DNA from: Lachnospiraceae bacterium
GTDB lineage: Bacteria; Bacillota; Clostridia; Lachnospirales; Lachnospiraceae
DNA: 64,000 bases
NCBI GenBank assembly: GCA_017470935.1
Contig: JAFUXG010000007.1
Coordinates: forward strand, 30,654-94,653
Reading direction: 5' to 3'
Of the stretch, positions 34,367-44,179 are shown piece after piece. The position numbers were made by a program, and so were the translations under genes. The notes under the pieces were generated by a model. The model was given only the letters and a program-made list of their open reading frames with translations. It ran no database searches and had not been told where the DNA came from. Within the stretch, counting starts at the first letter, position 1, and the number at the start of each line of letters is the position of its first letter.

Positions 34367-35395
34367 CTAACTTACCACATTCTCTTTCCGTCCCTCAAGA
34401 AATGCCTTGAAATTGCCTGCCACCACATCAACAAGACGCTTTCTTGCATCAAGACTTGCCCAGGCCATATGAGGCGTTATGGTCATGTTAGGAGCCTTAA
34501 GAAGTGGATTATCCTCCTTCATGGGTTCTACTGCAACAACGTCCACACCTGCACTTGCAACCTTGCCACTCACCAGTGCATCAGCAAGATCCTTCTCAAC
34601 TACAAGACCTCCACGGGAGACATTAATTATTATCACTCCGTCCTTCATCTTATATATATTACTCTTGTTGATAATACCCTCTGTCTCACTTGTAAGGGGG
34701 CAGTGTAATGAAACAATATCTGACTGAGCTAATAATGTGTCCATATCTACAAATTGAATTTTTCCTGCACTATCATCTATGTGCAAATGCTCTCCTTTGA
34801 AGTATCCTGTCTCAGCATCTCCACCGGGCATATTCTTATCACCAATATATTTCTCTGGATGTGCCGTATGCACCAGAACATTCATGTTAAATGCCCTTGC
34901 AATCTCACAAACTCTTCGACCGATATTTCCATAGCCTACAACACCGAGGGTCTTTCCCGCAAGCTCTGTCACCGGTGCCAGCCAGTAGCAGAACACATCA
35001 GACTTTATCCAGTCCCCTCTATGCACACTATCATTGTGAAGGCTGATATGACATACAGATTCCAGTATAAGCCCCCATGTAAGCTGTGCCACCGACTCCG
35101 TACTGTATGCCGGAACATTGGTCACTGTGACGCCATGTCTCCTTGCCGCCTCCATGTCAATCACGTTATATCCCGTAGCACACACACCAATGTAACGGAT
35201 GTTTGGACATCTCTCAAACATCTCCTCATCCATCTTGACCTTGTTAAGAAAGACAATATCCGCATCCCCTATATGTTCATACTTGTCCTCCTCTGTTGTG
35301 TTGTTATAAATGGTGGTCTCCACAAGAGAGGTTATAGGCTCCCATGAGAGATCCCCCGGATTAACCGCATCCGCTTCCAACAAAACTGCCTTCAT
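34367..35395 (-). CDS. D-2-hydroxyacid dehydrogenase (NAD-dependent)
   Basis: 342 residues. The nucleotide-binding turn is LGVVGYGNIGRRVC at about 150; catalytic residues are the Arg of IINVSRGGLVVE, the Glu of VDVVAVEPMKEDNP and the His of TITPHMAWAS. GVCATGYNVIDMEAARRHGVTVTNVPAYST is the usual substrate-domain hinge. It interconverts a 2-oxoacid and a D-2-hydroxyacid, such as hydroxypyruvate/glycerate or pyruvate/lactate; the exact substrate is not readable. The stretch DKNMPGGDAETGYFKGEHLHIDD is an insertion relative to common members. Confidence 0.9.
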   Translation of the reverse strand: MKAVLLEADAVNPGDLSWEPITSLVETTIYNNTTEEDKYEHIGDADIVFLNKVKMDEEMFERCPNIRYIGVCATGYNVIDMEAARRHGVTVTNVPAYSTESVAQLTWGLILESVCHISLHNDSVHRGDWIKSDVFCYWLAPVTELAGKTLGVVGYGNIGRRVCEIARAFNMNVLVHTAHPEKYIGDKNMPGGDAETGYFKGEHLHIDDSAGKIQFVDMDTLLAQSDIVSLHCPLTSETEGIINKSNIYKMKDGVIIINVSRGGLVVEKDLADALVSGKVASAGVDVVAVEPMKEDNPLLKAPNMTITPHMAWASLDARKRLVDVVAGNFKAFLEGRKENVVS

Positions 35396-35430
35396 AATTG
35401 TATTCCCTTCTAACTGTTAATTATCTGCTT

Positions 35431-38400
35431 TCACTCCACTGATTTAAGCGACTCTGCCATATTGATCTTCTCTATCTTGATCTCCATAACAGCATTGACC
35501 ATTAATGTAAAGATAAATGTCAGCACCGTGCTATACAGAAAGCTGATGGGCAGTATCTGTACCCTGAAGCACACCATATCCACCACGATCTGTTTCATAA
35601 CATATCGGTGCAGCAGCACCCCAAGACCTAATCCGAATATGATCCCGAAAAGTGTCAGGGCAATATTTTCCCTGAACACATAGGATGCCGACTCCTTTCT
35701 GAAAAAGCCTAACACCTTAATAGTGGCTATCTCTCTAAGTCTTTCGGTAATATTGATATTGGTAAGATTATATAAGACGATAAATGCCAGTCCCGCTGCA
35801 CTGATGATGACCACAAGCACAATGTAATTAAGGCTACTCATCATCTTAGCCATTCTCTCCTTGATATCCGCAAAAATGCTGACGGATGTAACATTTTCAT
35901 CCTTTGCAAGCTCTGCCGACTGCTTATATATATCTTCACCATCATCAAAATTAATATAGGCTGAATTATATTCCACAGGCTCAGACAACTGATCTTCCAT
36001 TGTTTCAGGTGATATGAATACATAATTATACACATGATTCTCAAACACTCCCGTCACCTTCACATGCATCTGCCTCATATCCTCATCCCGAAGTATTATC
36101 TCATCGCCCGCCTGGATCTCATAGCGTTTGGCAAGGCTTTCACAGATAAGTGCTTCACCGCTTTTGGGAAATTCAAGGAAGGCTCCATCAGTAGTGTGAA
36201 AATGTATGTAATGATCTATTGTGTCTGCACCTTCCGGTACCACTAAGGAAATCTCCTTTACATAGTCACCAAAGAGAAGATCCCATGATGACTCGTGAAG
36301 AAGAAGGTACTCGTCACACACATCCTCCATTCTTTTAGAAAGACTATCCGGAAGTGCTCTATGCAGATTTTGTCTGTCTGTGTCCGGAAGCGTTACAGAA
36401 TCATCACCAGTCTTTACTCCATCCATCGTCCCGCCAATTGGAGCTTCGCCAACTGAAGCTTTGCCATCCGAGACTTCACCATCCAAAGCCGCACCGTTAT
36501 CTTTGCTGCTCTTATATGTCATGGATGCATCCGCTGTCAATATCTCGTCATACTGCATTGACGCGAAATCCGCAATGGAATCCTTGATCCCGAAGCCTGT
36601 AATGAGCAATGCGGTACATCCTCCTATTCCCACGATCATCATAAAGAATCGTCCCTTATATCTAAAGATGTTCCTGATTGAAACCTTGTGCAGGAATTTC
36701 AGATGATTCCATATAACAGGCACATATTCCAGCAGCACCCTCTTTCCTGCCTTGGGAGCTTTAGGTCTCATCAGCCCTGCCGCAGTCTCATTAAGCTCAT
36801 ACCGGCACGTAAGCCAGGTCGTTCCTATGGAACACAAAAGTGCAGCCAGCACAGAAAATGCCGCCAGCTTCCAGTCGATTATATAACGTATAGGAAGGGC
36901 ATGATACATAAGCTTATAGGTAGTCCATATAACCTTAGGAAACATTATGATACCGCTTCCATAGCCTACAATGCATCCGAGTAATGCTGCCGAGCCTGAG
37001 TAGAACATGAACTTGCCCATAATAGCCGCTTCCGAATAGCCTAATGCCTTAAGTACACCAATCTGTGTGCGCTGCTCCTCCACCATCCTTCCCATGGTAG
37101 TTATACATACAAGGGCAGCCACCAGCACAAAGAAAACCGGGAACACTCTCGCCACCTGAGCTACGATGGCTGAATCATTTTCAAAGCAGGCATATCCTAT
37201 ATTGGTGTTACGTTCAAGAAGATATGTATCCGGCTTTTCCACATCTGCAAGCTTCTCCTTTGCATCTGCTATCTCGTCCTCTGCATCCCTGATTTTTTCA
37301 TCAAACTCATTAAGCCCATCCTCATATTCCACAAGGCCGTCCTCGTATTCGGTAACTCCCTCATAATATTCCGCAAGGCCATTCTTAAGCTCAGCAACCC
37401 CGCTGCTATAGCTTTTCTCGCCATCCGCCAACTGCTTAACTCCCTTATTATAATCTTCTACTCCATCCTCATATTCCTTCTTCCCCTTAAGATACTCATT
37501 AAGGCTGTCCTTATACTTTACAAGTCCCTTGTTATATTCATCCCATCCCGCTGCAAGCTTCTTCTTCTCCACATTAAGCTCCGCCTGCTTAGCATCAAGC
37601 TCAGCTTTACCTGCATCTATCTGCGCCCTTGCCGCCTTAAGCTCTGCCTTCCCTGCAGCAAGCTCTGTCTTTGCCTTTGTAAGTGCTGCCTGCTGCTCCT
37701 TTGGAAGCATATCCCATATATCCTTTACCTGCTCCATCTGCGCATTATATTCTGCTTCCTTTGCAGCAAACTCCTGCTCCTTTTCTGTAAGGGCGGCATC
37801 ATTTAATTCCAGAACAGCCCTCGCTTCATCAATAGACTTCTGCCCTGTCTCAAGCTGGGCTTCACCGGTCTCAAGCTGGGTTTTGGTCTGGTCAAGCTGT
37901 ATCTTGCCGTTATCAAGTGCCGTCTTCCCCTTTGCCAGCTGTTTTTTTGCAGCATCTAACTTCTTCTTTGCCTTTGCCAGCTTCTTCTTATTGTCATCTA
38001 TCGTCTTTTTTGCATCAGTAAGCTTACTTCCGGCGCTGTCTAGCTTAGATTTTGCGTTAAGTAGCTCATCCCTTCCATCATCAAGCTCCTTCCTGGCATC
38101 ATCAAGCTCCTCCTGCCCTTCCTTCTTCTTATCAGCAAGCTCATTTTCTCCATCAGCGATCTCCTCATTAGCATCCGCAATGATCCTGTCGTAGCGGTTA
38201 TCAGCCTGAAGCTCCACATAGGTCTCCCAAGCTTTCTTCTTATCCTTCATATAATCCTTGTATGCCTTGGAATATATCTCGTAATCCTCATCAAATCTCA
38301 CAAACACCTCGGTGTAAATGTCACTGTCAAAGAAGCCCTTTGTAACATACATAAACCCATCCACTGTTCCTGTTCCGATAGATGTGGTCCCGCGCTCAAA

Positions 38401-38937
38401 ATTGATATAGTAGGAGGAATCGACCCAGCCCACAACTGTAAGATCCTTCACCTTGATCATGTCCAGAGTGTCTTCTTCATTGGTGCTATCAACATGTAAA
38501 TGTTCACCTATCTCCGGAAGTCCATGCATAACCGCATCCACAACACATTCGTTGTCCTTTTCCGGAAGCCTCCCCTCGACCAGCTCAAAGCCATTGACAT
38601 TCTCCGGCATAGAGTGTGTCTTTAGAACCGCCTCTTCACCAGCTTCGTTGGTGTATAATGCATCGATGGTAAATGATCCCTCTGCATACCTCACGTCCTC
38701 TCTTTCTCTAAAGGCATCAACATCCTCTTCCTCCCAGCCAAGAGTAGATATAAGGCGGTAATCAAAAAACTGGTTATTCTGCATAAATGTATCAACCGTA
38801 TGCACCATTGCAGGTGTAGTGATCCGGACACCGGAAAAAAAGCCGACTCCAAGTGCTATAATTGCAAAGATGGCAAAGAACCGGCCAAAGGTCTGTTTTA
38901 TCTCTCTAAGGGTTGTTTTTCTCAACATGGATTTCAT
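35431..38937 (-). CDS. ABC transporter permease, FtsX/MacB type, with long coiled-coil extracytoplasmic domain
   Basis: 1168 residues. An N-terminal membrane segment (FFAIFAIIALGVGFFSGVRI) is followed by a MacB-like periplasmic domain. From about residue 230 to 565 there is a very long heptad-rich coiled coil of Lys/Glu/Ala/Leu repeats (for example AKKKLDAAKKQLAKGK). Two FtsX blocks follow: VFFVLVAALVCITTMGRMVEEQRTQIGVLKALG and the C-terminal IVLVVIISAAGLAFIVLYNLTNINITERLREIATIKVLG. A low-complexity Gly/Asp/Ser stretch lies near residues 810-850. The ATPase gene is directly upstream. Function is probably export or mechanical signalling across the envelope. Confidence 0.9.
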   Translation of the reverse strand: MKSMLRKTTLREIKQTFGRFFAIFAIIALGVGFFSGVRITTPAMVHTVDTFMQNNQFFDYRLISTLGWEEEDVDAFREREDVRYAEGSFTIDALYTNEAGEEAVLKTHSMPENVNGFELVEGRLPEKDNECVVDAVMHGLPEIGEHLHVDSTNEEDTLDMIKVKDLTVVGWVDSSYYINFERGTTSIGTGTVDGFMYVTKGFFDSDIYTEVFVRFDEDYEIYSKAYKDYMKDKKKAWETYVELQADNRYDRIIADANEEIADGENELADKKKEGQEELDDARKELDDGRDELLNAKSKLDSAGSKLTDAKKTIDDNKKKLAKAKKKLDAAKKQLAKGKTALDNGKIQLDQTKTQLETGEAQLETGQKSIDEARAVLELNDAALTEKEQEFAAKEAEYNAQMEQVKDIWDMLPKEQQAALTKAKTELAAGKAELKAARAQIDAGKAELDAKQAELNVEKKKLAAGWDEYNKGLVKYKDSLNEYLKGKKEYEDGVEDYNKGVKQLADGEKSYSSGVAELKNGLAEYYEGVTEYEDGLVEYEDGLNEFDEKIRDAEDEIADAKEKLADVEKPDTYLLERNTNIGYACFENDSAIVAQVARVFPVFFVLVAALVCITTMGRMVEEQRTQIGVLKALGYSEAAIMGKFMFYSGSAALLGCIVGYGSGIIMFPKVIWTTYKLMYHALPIRYIIDWKLAAFSVLAALLCSIGTTWLTCRYELNETAAGLMRPKAPKAGKRVLLEYVPVIWNHLKFLHKVSIRNIFRYKGRFFMMIVGIGGCTALLITGFGIKDSIADFASMQYDEILTADASMTYKSSKDNGAALDGEVSDGKASVGEAPIGGTMDGVKTGDDSVTLPDTDRQNLHRALPDSLSKRMEDVCDEYLLLHESSWDLLFGDYVKEISLVVPEGADTIDHYIHFHTTDGAFLEFPKSGEALICESLAKRYEIQAGDEIILRDEDMRQMHVKVTGVFENHVYNYVFISPETMEDQLSEPVEYNSAYINFDDGEDIYKQSAELAKDENVTSVSIFADIKERMAKMMSSLNYIVLVVIISAAGLAFIVLYNLTNINITERLREIATIKVLGFFRKESASYVFRENIALTLFGIIFGLGLGVLLHRYVMKQIVVDMVCFRVQILPISFLYSTVLTFIFTLMVNAVMEIKIEKINMAESLKSVE

Positions 38938-39086
38938 ACTTATACCTTTTTTCTCTTATGTAATATCTTCAAAGCTTGGACTTTCATATTAACTTACGGC
39001 TCCATATATGTATTCGCAAAATCAAGTCACGTACAAGCACGGTCATAGCTTTGTATATTATTCAGCATTATCATCATCAAAGAATC

Positions 39087-39791
39087 TCACCACTCTATAT
39101 TCTCAATATCCACAACATTCTCATTAAGTCTCATGTCAGCAATCCTTCCACTCTTGACCGTTATTATTCTGTCGGCCATGGCAGTCAGAGCCTGATTATG
39201 GGTTATTACCACAACTGTCATTCCCGTTTCACGGCATGTATCCTGCAAAAGCTTAAGTACAGACTTTCCTGTATTATAGTCAAGAGCTCCTGTGGGTTCA
39301 TCACATAGCAGCAGCTTTGGATTCTTTGCAAGAGCTCTTGCTATGGCAACTCTCTGCTGCTCACCGCCCGAAAGCTGTGCAGGAAAATTCTTCATTCTGT
39401 CGGCAAGCCCAACTTCATCAAGAACTGTTGCGGCATCAAGGGGCTCCCGGCATATCTGCGCCGCCAGCTCAACATTTTCAAGTGCCGTAAGATTCCCCAC
39501 AAGGTTGTAGAACTGGAACACAAAGCCCACATCATAACGGCGGTACGCCGTCAGCTGTTTCTTGTTATAAGAAGATATCTCTGCTCCATCCAACTTAACA
39601 CTGCCTGAGGTAAGGGTATCCATTCCGCCAAGAATATTGAGTATTGTTGTCTTACCCGCACCTGACGCTCCCACAATAACACAGAATTCACCCTTTTCAA
39701 TCTCGAAGTTGACATCATTAAGGGCATGTATCTCAACCTCTCCGGTCTTATATGTCTTCTTCACATTCTTAAATTCAACATATGCGCTCAT
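39087..39791 (-). CDS. ABC transporter ATP-binding protein (MacB/LolD type)
   Basis: 234 residues. Walker A is GASGAGKT, the signature is [17 protein letters not shown], Walker B is [12 protein letters not shown], and the switch His is in [14 protein letters not shown]. The length and the GALDYNTGK stretch match the MacB/LolD/FtsE branch that works with FtsX-type permeases. The permease gene follows after about 150 bases in the same direction, so the two form one exporter. Confidence 0.95.
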   Translation of the reverse strand: MSAYVEFKNVKKTYKTGEVEIHALNDVNFEIEKGEFCVIVGASGAGKTTILNILGGMDTLTSGSVKLDGAEISSYNKKQLTAYRRYDVGFVFQFYNLVGNLTALENVELAAQICREPLDAATVLDEVGLADRMKNFPAQLSGGEQQRVAIARALAKNPKLLLCDEPTGALDYNTGKSVLKLLQDTCRETGMTVVVITHNQALTAMADRIITVKSGRIADMRLNENVVDIENIEW

Positions 39792-39844
39792 TTACTCTCA
39801 AAATCCTTTCCGTCGGTCATACAAACATCAATGAAATCAGTTAA

Positions 39845-41281
39845 TTATTTATGTATGAACAAATAAATGATATATACAATACCCATAAGTACAACTACCA
39901 ATGTGAAATATAACAATATAGTAGCTAACATCCAGCGTTCCTGTCTCCGATTATTCTCTATTAACTGTCGCTGTTCTCGTCCGGCATCTTTATAATATTT
40001 TGCTATGTCAGCACTTAGATCATCCATCCCTGAATTTGCATTGAGCCGCCACTCTGTTATTCTGTTACGGATGATGAATATTATTGTAAAAAAACAATAT
40101 ATTATAATTCGTAAAACTCCTCTGGATGTTAATATTTTTTTCAATGAAATCTTTTTAGGTGATTCTTCATTATCTGATGAATTCCCAATATTCTTTTGGG
40201 GATCATTACTTGCTTCACCAGCAATAAATAACCCCTCTTCCACAGGATATGATACTTCGGAGATCATTTTCTTGATCTCTACCTGTTTTGAACCATAAAT
40301 GTGATGAACAAAATCATCATTATTTCTCAAAAACCAATCATATCTGGTTTTGTATTCGCCATTATCATCCCATGTCACATCCAGATTATACCATTGACCG
40401 TCCAATTGAACTATATTCCAATGATTATCATAAAGCTGGTCATCGTCAATCACTTTTCCTCCCACGATTCTTACCGGGATATTCATATTTGTCAATAATG
40501 CAAATGCTGCCATTGAATATCCTAAGCTATTCATCTTTCCTTCTCTAAATCCTGCGATATCATCTGAAATATCTTTTTCCCATTCAAAGTTCTCTATAAG
40601 ATAATCGTGAACTGCTTTGACACTTTTGTAATCATTTTCTTTCTGTAGTTCTTTTGATAACTTTTCCATATCACTCATGTGTCCTTGTATCTCTTCCTTA
40701 GTGTATAAATCAGGAATTGTAATCCCTATCCTATACCTTGTTTCATCAGTAACGTATTTTTCAGCCCAGCTATAATCCAGAGGATGATCGTTGTCACGAT
40801 ATCTTCCCAAATAAGATGAGCTTATTATAGGGTTACTCTCATAATAGAACGCATCAATGGAATCAAATATTTCATCAGCATTATTATATAATTCATTCAA
40901 GTTAGTGTCATAGTATAACTCTTTCTTTTGATCTCGAAGTTGAAAAGAAACCCATTCCAGAAAGTCTTCTTTTGAATTAACAGTTATTATCTCCTTATCC
41001 TCATCCTCTGCAGCTTGAAGATCAGCCAATTCTTTATTCTCCTCCTGCAGTTTAGATAAATAAGTGCTTTTTACACTATCCTTGAGCTGTTGTTTTATAC
41101 CTTCCCGCATTTCAGGGGACATATTACTATATTCTCTATCAACCTGTTCATCTATTTGTTTATACCATATTTCTAATTGTTGATCATAATCTTCTGATGC
41201 ATATACTGTAACTGAAATATATGACAATAACACTAATATCAAACAACCTTTTATAATATAGGTGTATTTACAAGAACTCAT
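39845..41281 (-). CDS. Membrane protein with transglutaminase-like domain, catalytic Cys replaced by Ser
   Basis: 478 residues from the ATG reading MSSCKYTYIIKGCLI; a longer frame exists only because it overlaps the previous gene. A signal segment (IIKGCLILVLLSYISVTVYAS) is followed by a charged helix, then a transglutaminase-like core: YKSVKAVHDYLIENFEWE, EGKMNSLGYSMAAFALL and NHWNIVQLDGQWYNLDVTWDD. In active relatives the second motif reads EGKxxCxGY; here Ser sits at the Cys position while His and Asp remain. Two C-terminal membrane segments enclose a charged loop (ITEWRLNANSGMDD ... RRQERW). Probably a binding or pseudo-enzyme protein at the cell surface. Confidence 0.75.
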   Translation of the reverse strand: MSSCKYTYIIKGCLILVLLSYISVTVYASEDYDQQLEIWYKQIDEQVDREYSNMSPEMREGIKQQLKDSVKSTYLSKLQEENKELADLQAAEDEDKEIITVNSKEDFLEWVSFQLRDQKKELYYDTNLNELYNNADEIFDSIDAFYYESNPIISSSYLGRYRDNDHPLDYSWAEKYVTDETRYRIGITIPDLYTKEEIQGHMSDMEKLSKELQKENDYKSVKAVHDYLIENFEWEKDISDDIAGFREGKMNSLGYSMAAFALLTNMNIPVRIVGGKVIDDDQLYDNHWNIVQLDGQWYNLDVTWDDNGEYKTRYDWFLRNNDDFVHHIYGSKQVEIKKMISEVSYPVEEGLFIAGEASNDPQKNIGNSSDNEESPKKISLKKILTSRGVLRIIIYCFFTIIFIIRNRITEWRLNANSGMDDLSADIAKYYKDAGREQRQLIENNRRQERWMLATILLYFTLVVVLMGIVYIIYLFIHK

Positions 41282-41325
41282 ACAATCACATCCCCAATAA
41301 TTATAATCATGAAAACAAAATACAT

Positions 41326-42045
41326 TTATAGGCACACTCTCCGGATTTCCTCATCCGTTGCGTCTATGCACAGCTCCTTAACATGGTCAGCAATCCGCTT
41401 TGCCGATTTCTCCGGATCCTCATCATATGCTGATGTAACAAAGTCATATCCCCATACGTCCTCAGGACGCTTCATTATCGCAGTTGGCATTCCATATCTC
41501 ATGCCCTTCTTGTTGATCCTCTGGCGAAAATCCACATTAACAAGATAGGTCTGCATCTGAAGCTTTGTAAGCACTCCGGCAAAATTCTTCTCTCCTCCCT
41601 TGCCAAAGCCTGCAAGCTCCTTAAGCTCAAAGGAATAATATTCATCCTTAAGCTCGAACAGATCCATTATCTTCTTAGCCCTGTATTCTGCCTTGCCATC
41701 CTCATAGAGGCTGTCAAAATCATATCCGTCTCTTCTGTAATTGGCAAAATAGGGAAGCCATTCCTTGGATATAAAGCCTGCCTTATTATGAAAGAGCTTT
41801 CCATACGCTATATTGCCACGTCTTGCAATAACCTCTCTCCACACCCATGGATCGCTGTCATCTCCCGTCCACCATGATTCACTTGCAGTTACCTCCTCAA
41901 CAGAAAAATCATCTATCTCGTTGCGGAACAGCGGAAGAAATCCGACCTGATCGATATAAGCCTCCATCTCATCCACTGTAATAATACAATCCGGATCATC
42001 ATAATCTAGTCCCTGCATGATCCATACATCATCTATTGTTGACAT
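41326..42045 (-). CDS. AlkZ-related protein
   Basis: 239 residues. ESWWTGDDSDPWVWREVIARRGNIAYGKLFHNKAGF followed by WLPYFANYRRDGYDFDSLYEDGKAEYRAKKIMDLF resembles proteins of Clostridia annotated as AlkZ-related (winged-helix DNA glycosylase-like). The ordered R-R-D-G-Y and F-x-L-K-E-L-A-G-F-G-K-G-G-x-K-x-F parts look like a helical nucleic-acid-binding scaffold. I cannot see the QxQ/QxD catalytic motif of true AlkZ glycosylases, so activity is uncertain. It shares direction with the downstream transglutaminase-like gene, but the two probably act separately. Confidence 0.55.
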   Translation of the reverse strand: MSTIDDVWIMQGLDYDDPDCIITVDEMEAYIDQVGFLPLFRNEIDDFSVEEVTASESWWTGDDSDPWVWREVIARRGNIAYGKLFHNKAGFISKEWLPYFANYRRDGYDFDSLYEDGKAEYRAKKIMDLFELKDEYYSFELKELAGFGKGGEKNFAGVLTKLQMQTYLVNVDFRQRINKKGMRYGMPTAIMKRPEDVWGYDFVTSAYDEDPEKSAKRIADHVKELCIDATDEEIRRVCL

Positions 42046-42161
42046 ATTTACTCACCCACCTATTTTTAACTAATCATCTGTTATTAATAATCTTTATGCC
42101 AATACAAATTTAACCATAGTCAATATTCAACTAATATGCATTCTTAGTCATCGGTGCATAA

Positions 42162-42974
42162 TTACTTCAGCACTTCATTCATACTTCCCGTCCTATAACC
42201 CAACAAATCAAGTGTCACATATGAAAATCCATAGTCCTTAAATGCAACAGCTATCCTTTCCCTGTTTGCCTTTTCTGCAATACGGCTGATCTCATCAGTC
42301 TCCACCTCTATACGCGCCATGTCACCATGAATTCTTACCCTCACCTGGCGGAATCCCATATCAAGAAGCAGCTGTTCCGCCTTATCAACCATGCTGAGCT
42401 TTTCTTCATTTATTGTCTCACCATATACAAACCTTGAAGCAAGACAGGCAAATGATGGCTTGTCCCAGGTAGGCAGCCCAAGCCTTTTTGAAAGCTCGCG
42501 GATCTCTGCCTTATATAATCCAGCTTCCCGAAGGGGACTCTTAACCTTGAGCTCCTTAACTGCCATAAGACCCGGACGGTAATCGCCTTCGTCATCAACA
42601 TTGGAGCCCTCCACCACATACTTAAGGTCATTGCTTTTTGCAATATCTCCTATCTTTTCGAACAGCTCACGCTTACACAGGTAGCATCTGTTCTTTGGAT
42701 TATCTTTAAAGCCTTCAATATCCAGCTCCTCGGATTCACATATCTCATGGCGTATTCCATGCTCCTTGCAAAATGCCACCGTCTCATCAAACTCTCTCTT
42801 TGGAAATGAGCATGACTTAGCTGTTATCGCCATAACACTATCCTTGCCTAATGCTTCGCAGGCTGCATATAGCAGCAATGTGGAATCCACACCGCTACTA
42901 TATGCCACTGCCACGCTTTCAAGACCTTTCAAATATTCTAATAATTTCTCATATTTTATTTCAGTATTATTCAT
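42162..42974 (-). CDS. larE: ATP-dependent sacrificial sulfur transferase LarE
   Basis: 270 residues from the ATG reading MNNTEIKYEKLL, with AGGAGAAG eight bases upstream. The PP-loop is VAVAYSSGVDSTLLLYAA; LarE signatures include NPKNRCYLCKRELFEKI, YVVEGSNVDDEGDYRPG, VKSPLREAGLYKAEIRELSKRLGLPTWDKPSFACLASRF and YGETI. LarE adenylates the LarB product and donates sulfur, in sacrificial enzymes from the Cys within ACLAS. It belongs with larB and larC of this window although separated from them by 35 kb; no larA is present here. Confidence 0.93.
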   Translation of the reverse strand: MNNTEIKYEKLLEYLKGLESVAVAYSSGVDSTLLLYAACEALGKDSVMAITAKSCSFPKREFDETVAFCKEHGIRHEICESEELDIEGFKDNPKNRCYLCKRELFEKIGDIAKSNDLKYVVEGSNVDDEGDYRPGLMAVKELKVKSPLREAGLYKAEIRELSKRLGLPTWDKPSFACLASRFVYGETINEEKLSMVDKAEQLLLDMGFRQVRVRIHGDMARIEVETDEISRIAEKANRERIAVAFKDYGFSYVTLDLLGYRTGSMNEVLK

Positions 42975-43001
42975 TATAGACACTTCTCCTGACATCTTAT
43001 T

Positions 43002-43154
43002 TCAACAACCTTCCACACACCAGCCTATCGCAAAGCCAAGTACCAATATTACTATTGCAAGAACCGATACTACATTCAATATATCAACTATTACACTTAA
43101 TTTTTTATTGGCAGTCTCCTTCCCTGCCTCTGACCTCTTGAGCCTTATGACCAT
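43002..43154 (-). CDS. Small single-span membrane peptide (50 residues)
   Basis: A short frame just upstream of larE: a basic N-terminus (MVIRLKRSEAGKETANKKL) followed by a hydrophobic span (SVIVDILNVVSVLAIVILVLGFAIG) and a Cys-containing end WCVEGC. The composition is that of a real membrane peptide, but the ATG lacks a clear ribosome binding site. It lies 27 bases before larE and 38 bases after the HD-domain gene, so it could be co-transcribed with them. No family was recognised. Confidence 0.45.
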   Translation of the reverse strand: MVIRLKRSEAGKETANKKLSVIVDILNVVSVLAIVILVLGFAIGWCVEGC

Positions 43155-43192
43155 CTATTATAATTGACAGTCTTACAAATGCCTTCACAAAC

Positions 43193-43792
43193 TCAAGCCT
43201 CTAACGATCTATTATATTCCTCCAGCTGTCGATTGATATCATCCTCGCTTGCCTTCATGGCTTCTAAGGTCTTCTCCTGAAGCTCAGATAACTCCCAGCC
43301 GATAAGCTCCGCACCTCTTTCAATTACCTCTCTCGAACACCCTGCAGCAAAGCCCTTGCTCTTGTATTTTTTCTTAAGGGACTTGAGCTCCATATCCTTC
43401 GTGCTCCTTGAAGGACGCATAAGGGCAGCCGCCCAGATAAGACCTGTAAGCTCATCCGCACCATAAAGCACCTTCTCCATCTCATGCTCCGGCTTAATAT
43501 CAACTGTTATTGCATAGCCATGGGAGCATACAGAGTGTATGATATCTTCTCCCACGCCACCTGCGCGCAGAAGCTCCGGTGCCTTGATACAGTGCTCCTC
43601 AGGATACTCCTCAAAATCTATATCGTGAAGAAGACCAACGATACCCCAGTACTCAGCATCATCACCGTACCCAAGCTCATTGGCATACCACTTCATCACC
43701 GCTTCCACAGTCAGTGCATGCTGTATATGAAATGGGTCCTTGTTGTACTTCTTCAATAATTCAAATGCATCATCTCTTGCTATGTAGTCCAT
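43193..43792 (-). CDS. HD-domain hydrolase
   Basis: 199 residues. Metal ligands of the HD superfamily are visible: the His of PFHIQHALTVEAVMKWYA, the H-D of IVGLLHDIDFEEYPEEH, the His of IHSVCSHGYAITVD and the Asp of VLYGADELTGLIWAAAL. These are characteristic of the HDIG-like family of small phosphohydrolases found in many Clostridia. The substrate is unknown. A GGAGGAAAACAAC leader gives a strong ribosome binding site before the ATG. Confidence 0.85.
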   Translation of the reverse strand: MDYIARDDAFELLKKYNKDPFHIQHALTVEAVMKWYANELGYGDDAEYWGIVGLLHDIDFEEYPEEHCIKAPELLRAGGVGEDIIHSVCSHGYAITVDIKPEHEMEKVLYGADELTGLIWAAALMRPSRSTKDMELKSLKKKYKSKGFAAGCSREVIERGAELIGWELSELQEKTLEAMKASEDDINRQLEEYNRSLEA

Positions 43793-44065
43793 GTTGTTTT
43801 CCTCCGCTTATTCTCTGTCTTCTATTCTCCTGTTGCCTTACGGGAACTCCATAAAAACAGCAGGATAGGTCTCCCTGTATTTCCTATAACCATGTTCGTA
43901 GACAATGATACATCATTTATCAGATTCTTTCAATAAGCAATCACATCTCAGTCACCCGTCACATATTGCTCAATCGTCGTCGGCCGCAGCCTTCACGCCG
44001 TCTCCCATGCAAATCATTTCTCCCGCAACTGCTGTAGTAATCATGATTCTCTGCTACAAATATTA
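43793..44065. other. Intergenic stretch without a recognised gene
   Basis: Together with the terminator to its right, about 390 bases separate the HD-domain gene from the response regulator. I find no convincing reading frame and no known RNA motif. The promoter of the HD-domain/larE group should lie here. Confidence 0.5.
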
Positions 44066-44096
44066 AAAAAGGGCTGCTTGTATGACATGCAACCCT
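44066..44096 (-). terminator. Terminator after the response regulator gene
   Basis: On the minus strand GGGTTGC and GCAGCCC form the stem (one G-T pair) around an ~11-base loop and are followed by six T. It lies about 85 bases past the stop at 44180 and closes the biosynthetic locus on the left. Confidence 0.8.
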
Positions 44097-44179
44097 CAAT
44101 AACCGTCCAGACATTGTATCATCTGTTCCTCGCCCTTTCTTCCTTCCGGAGTAAATGTGAACACGTGATGGGCTTCACA

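Noticed and set aside
37529-38194. Ser/Ala/Phe-rich plus-strand frame of 221 residues
   Set aside because: Shadow of the coiled-coil codons of the ABC permease on the other strand.
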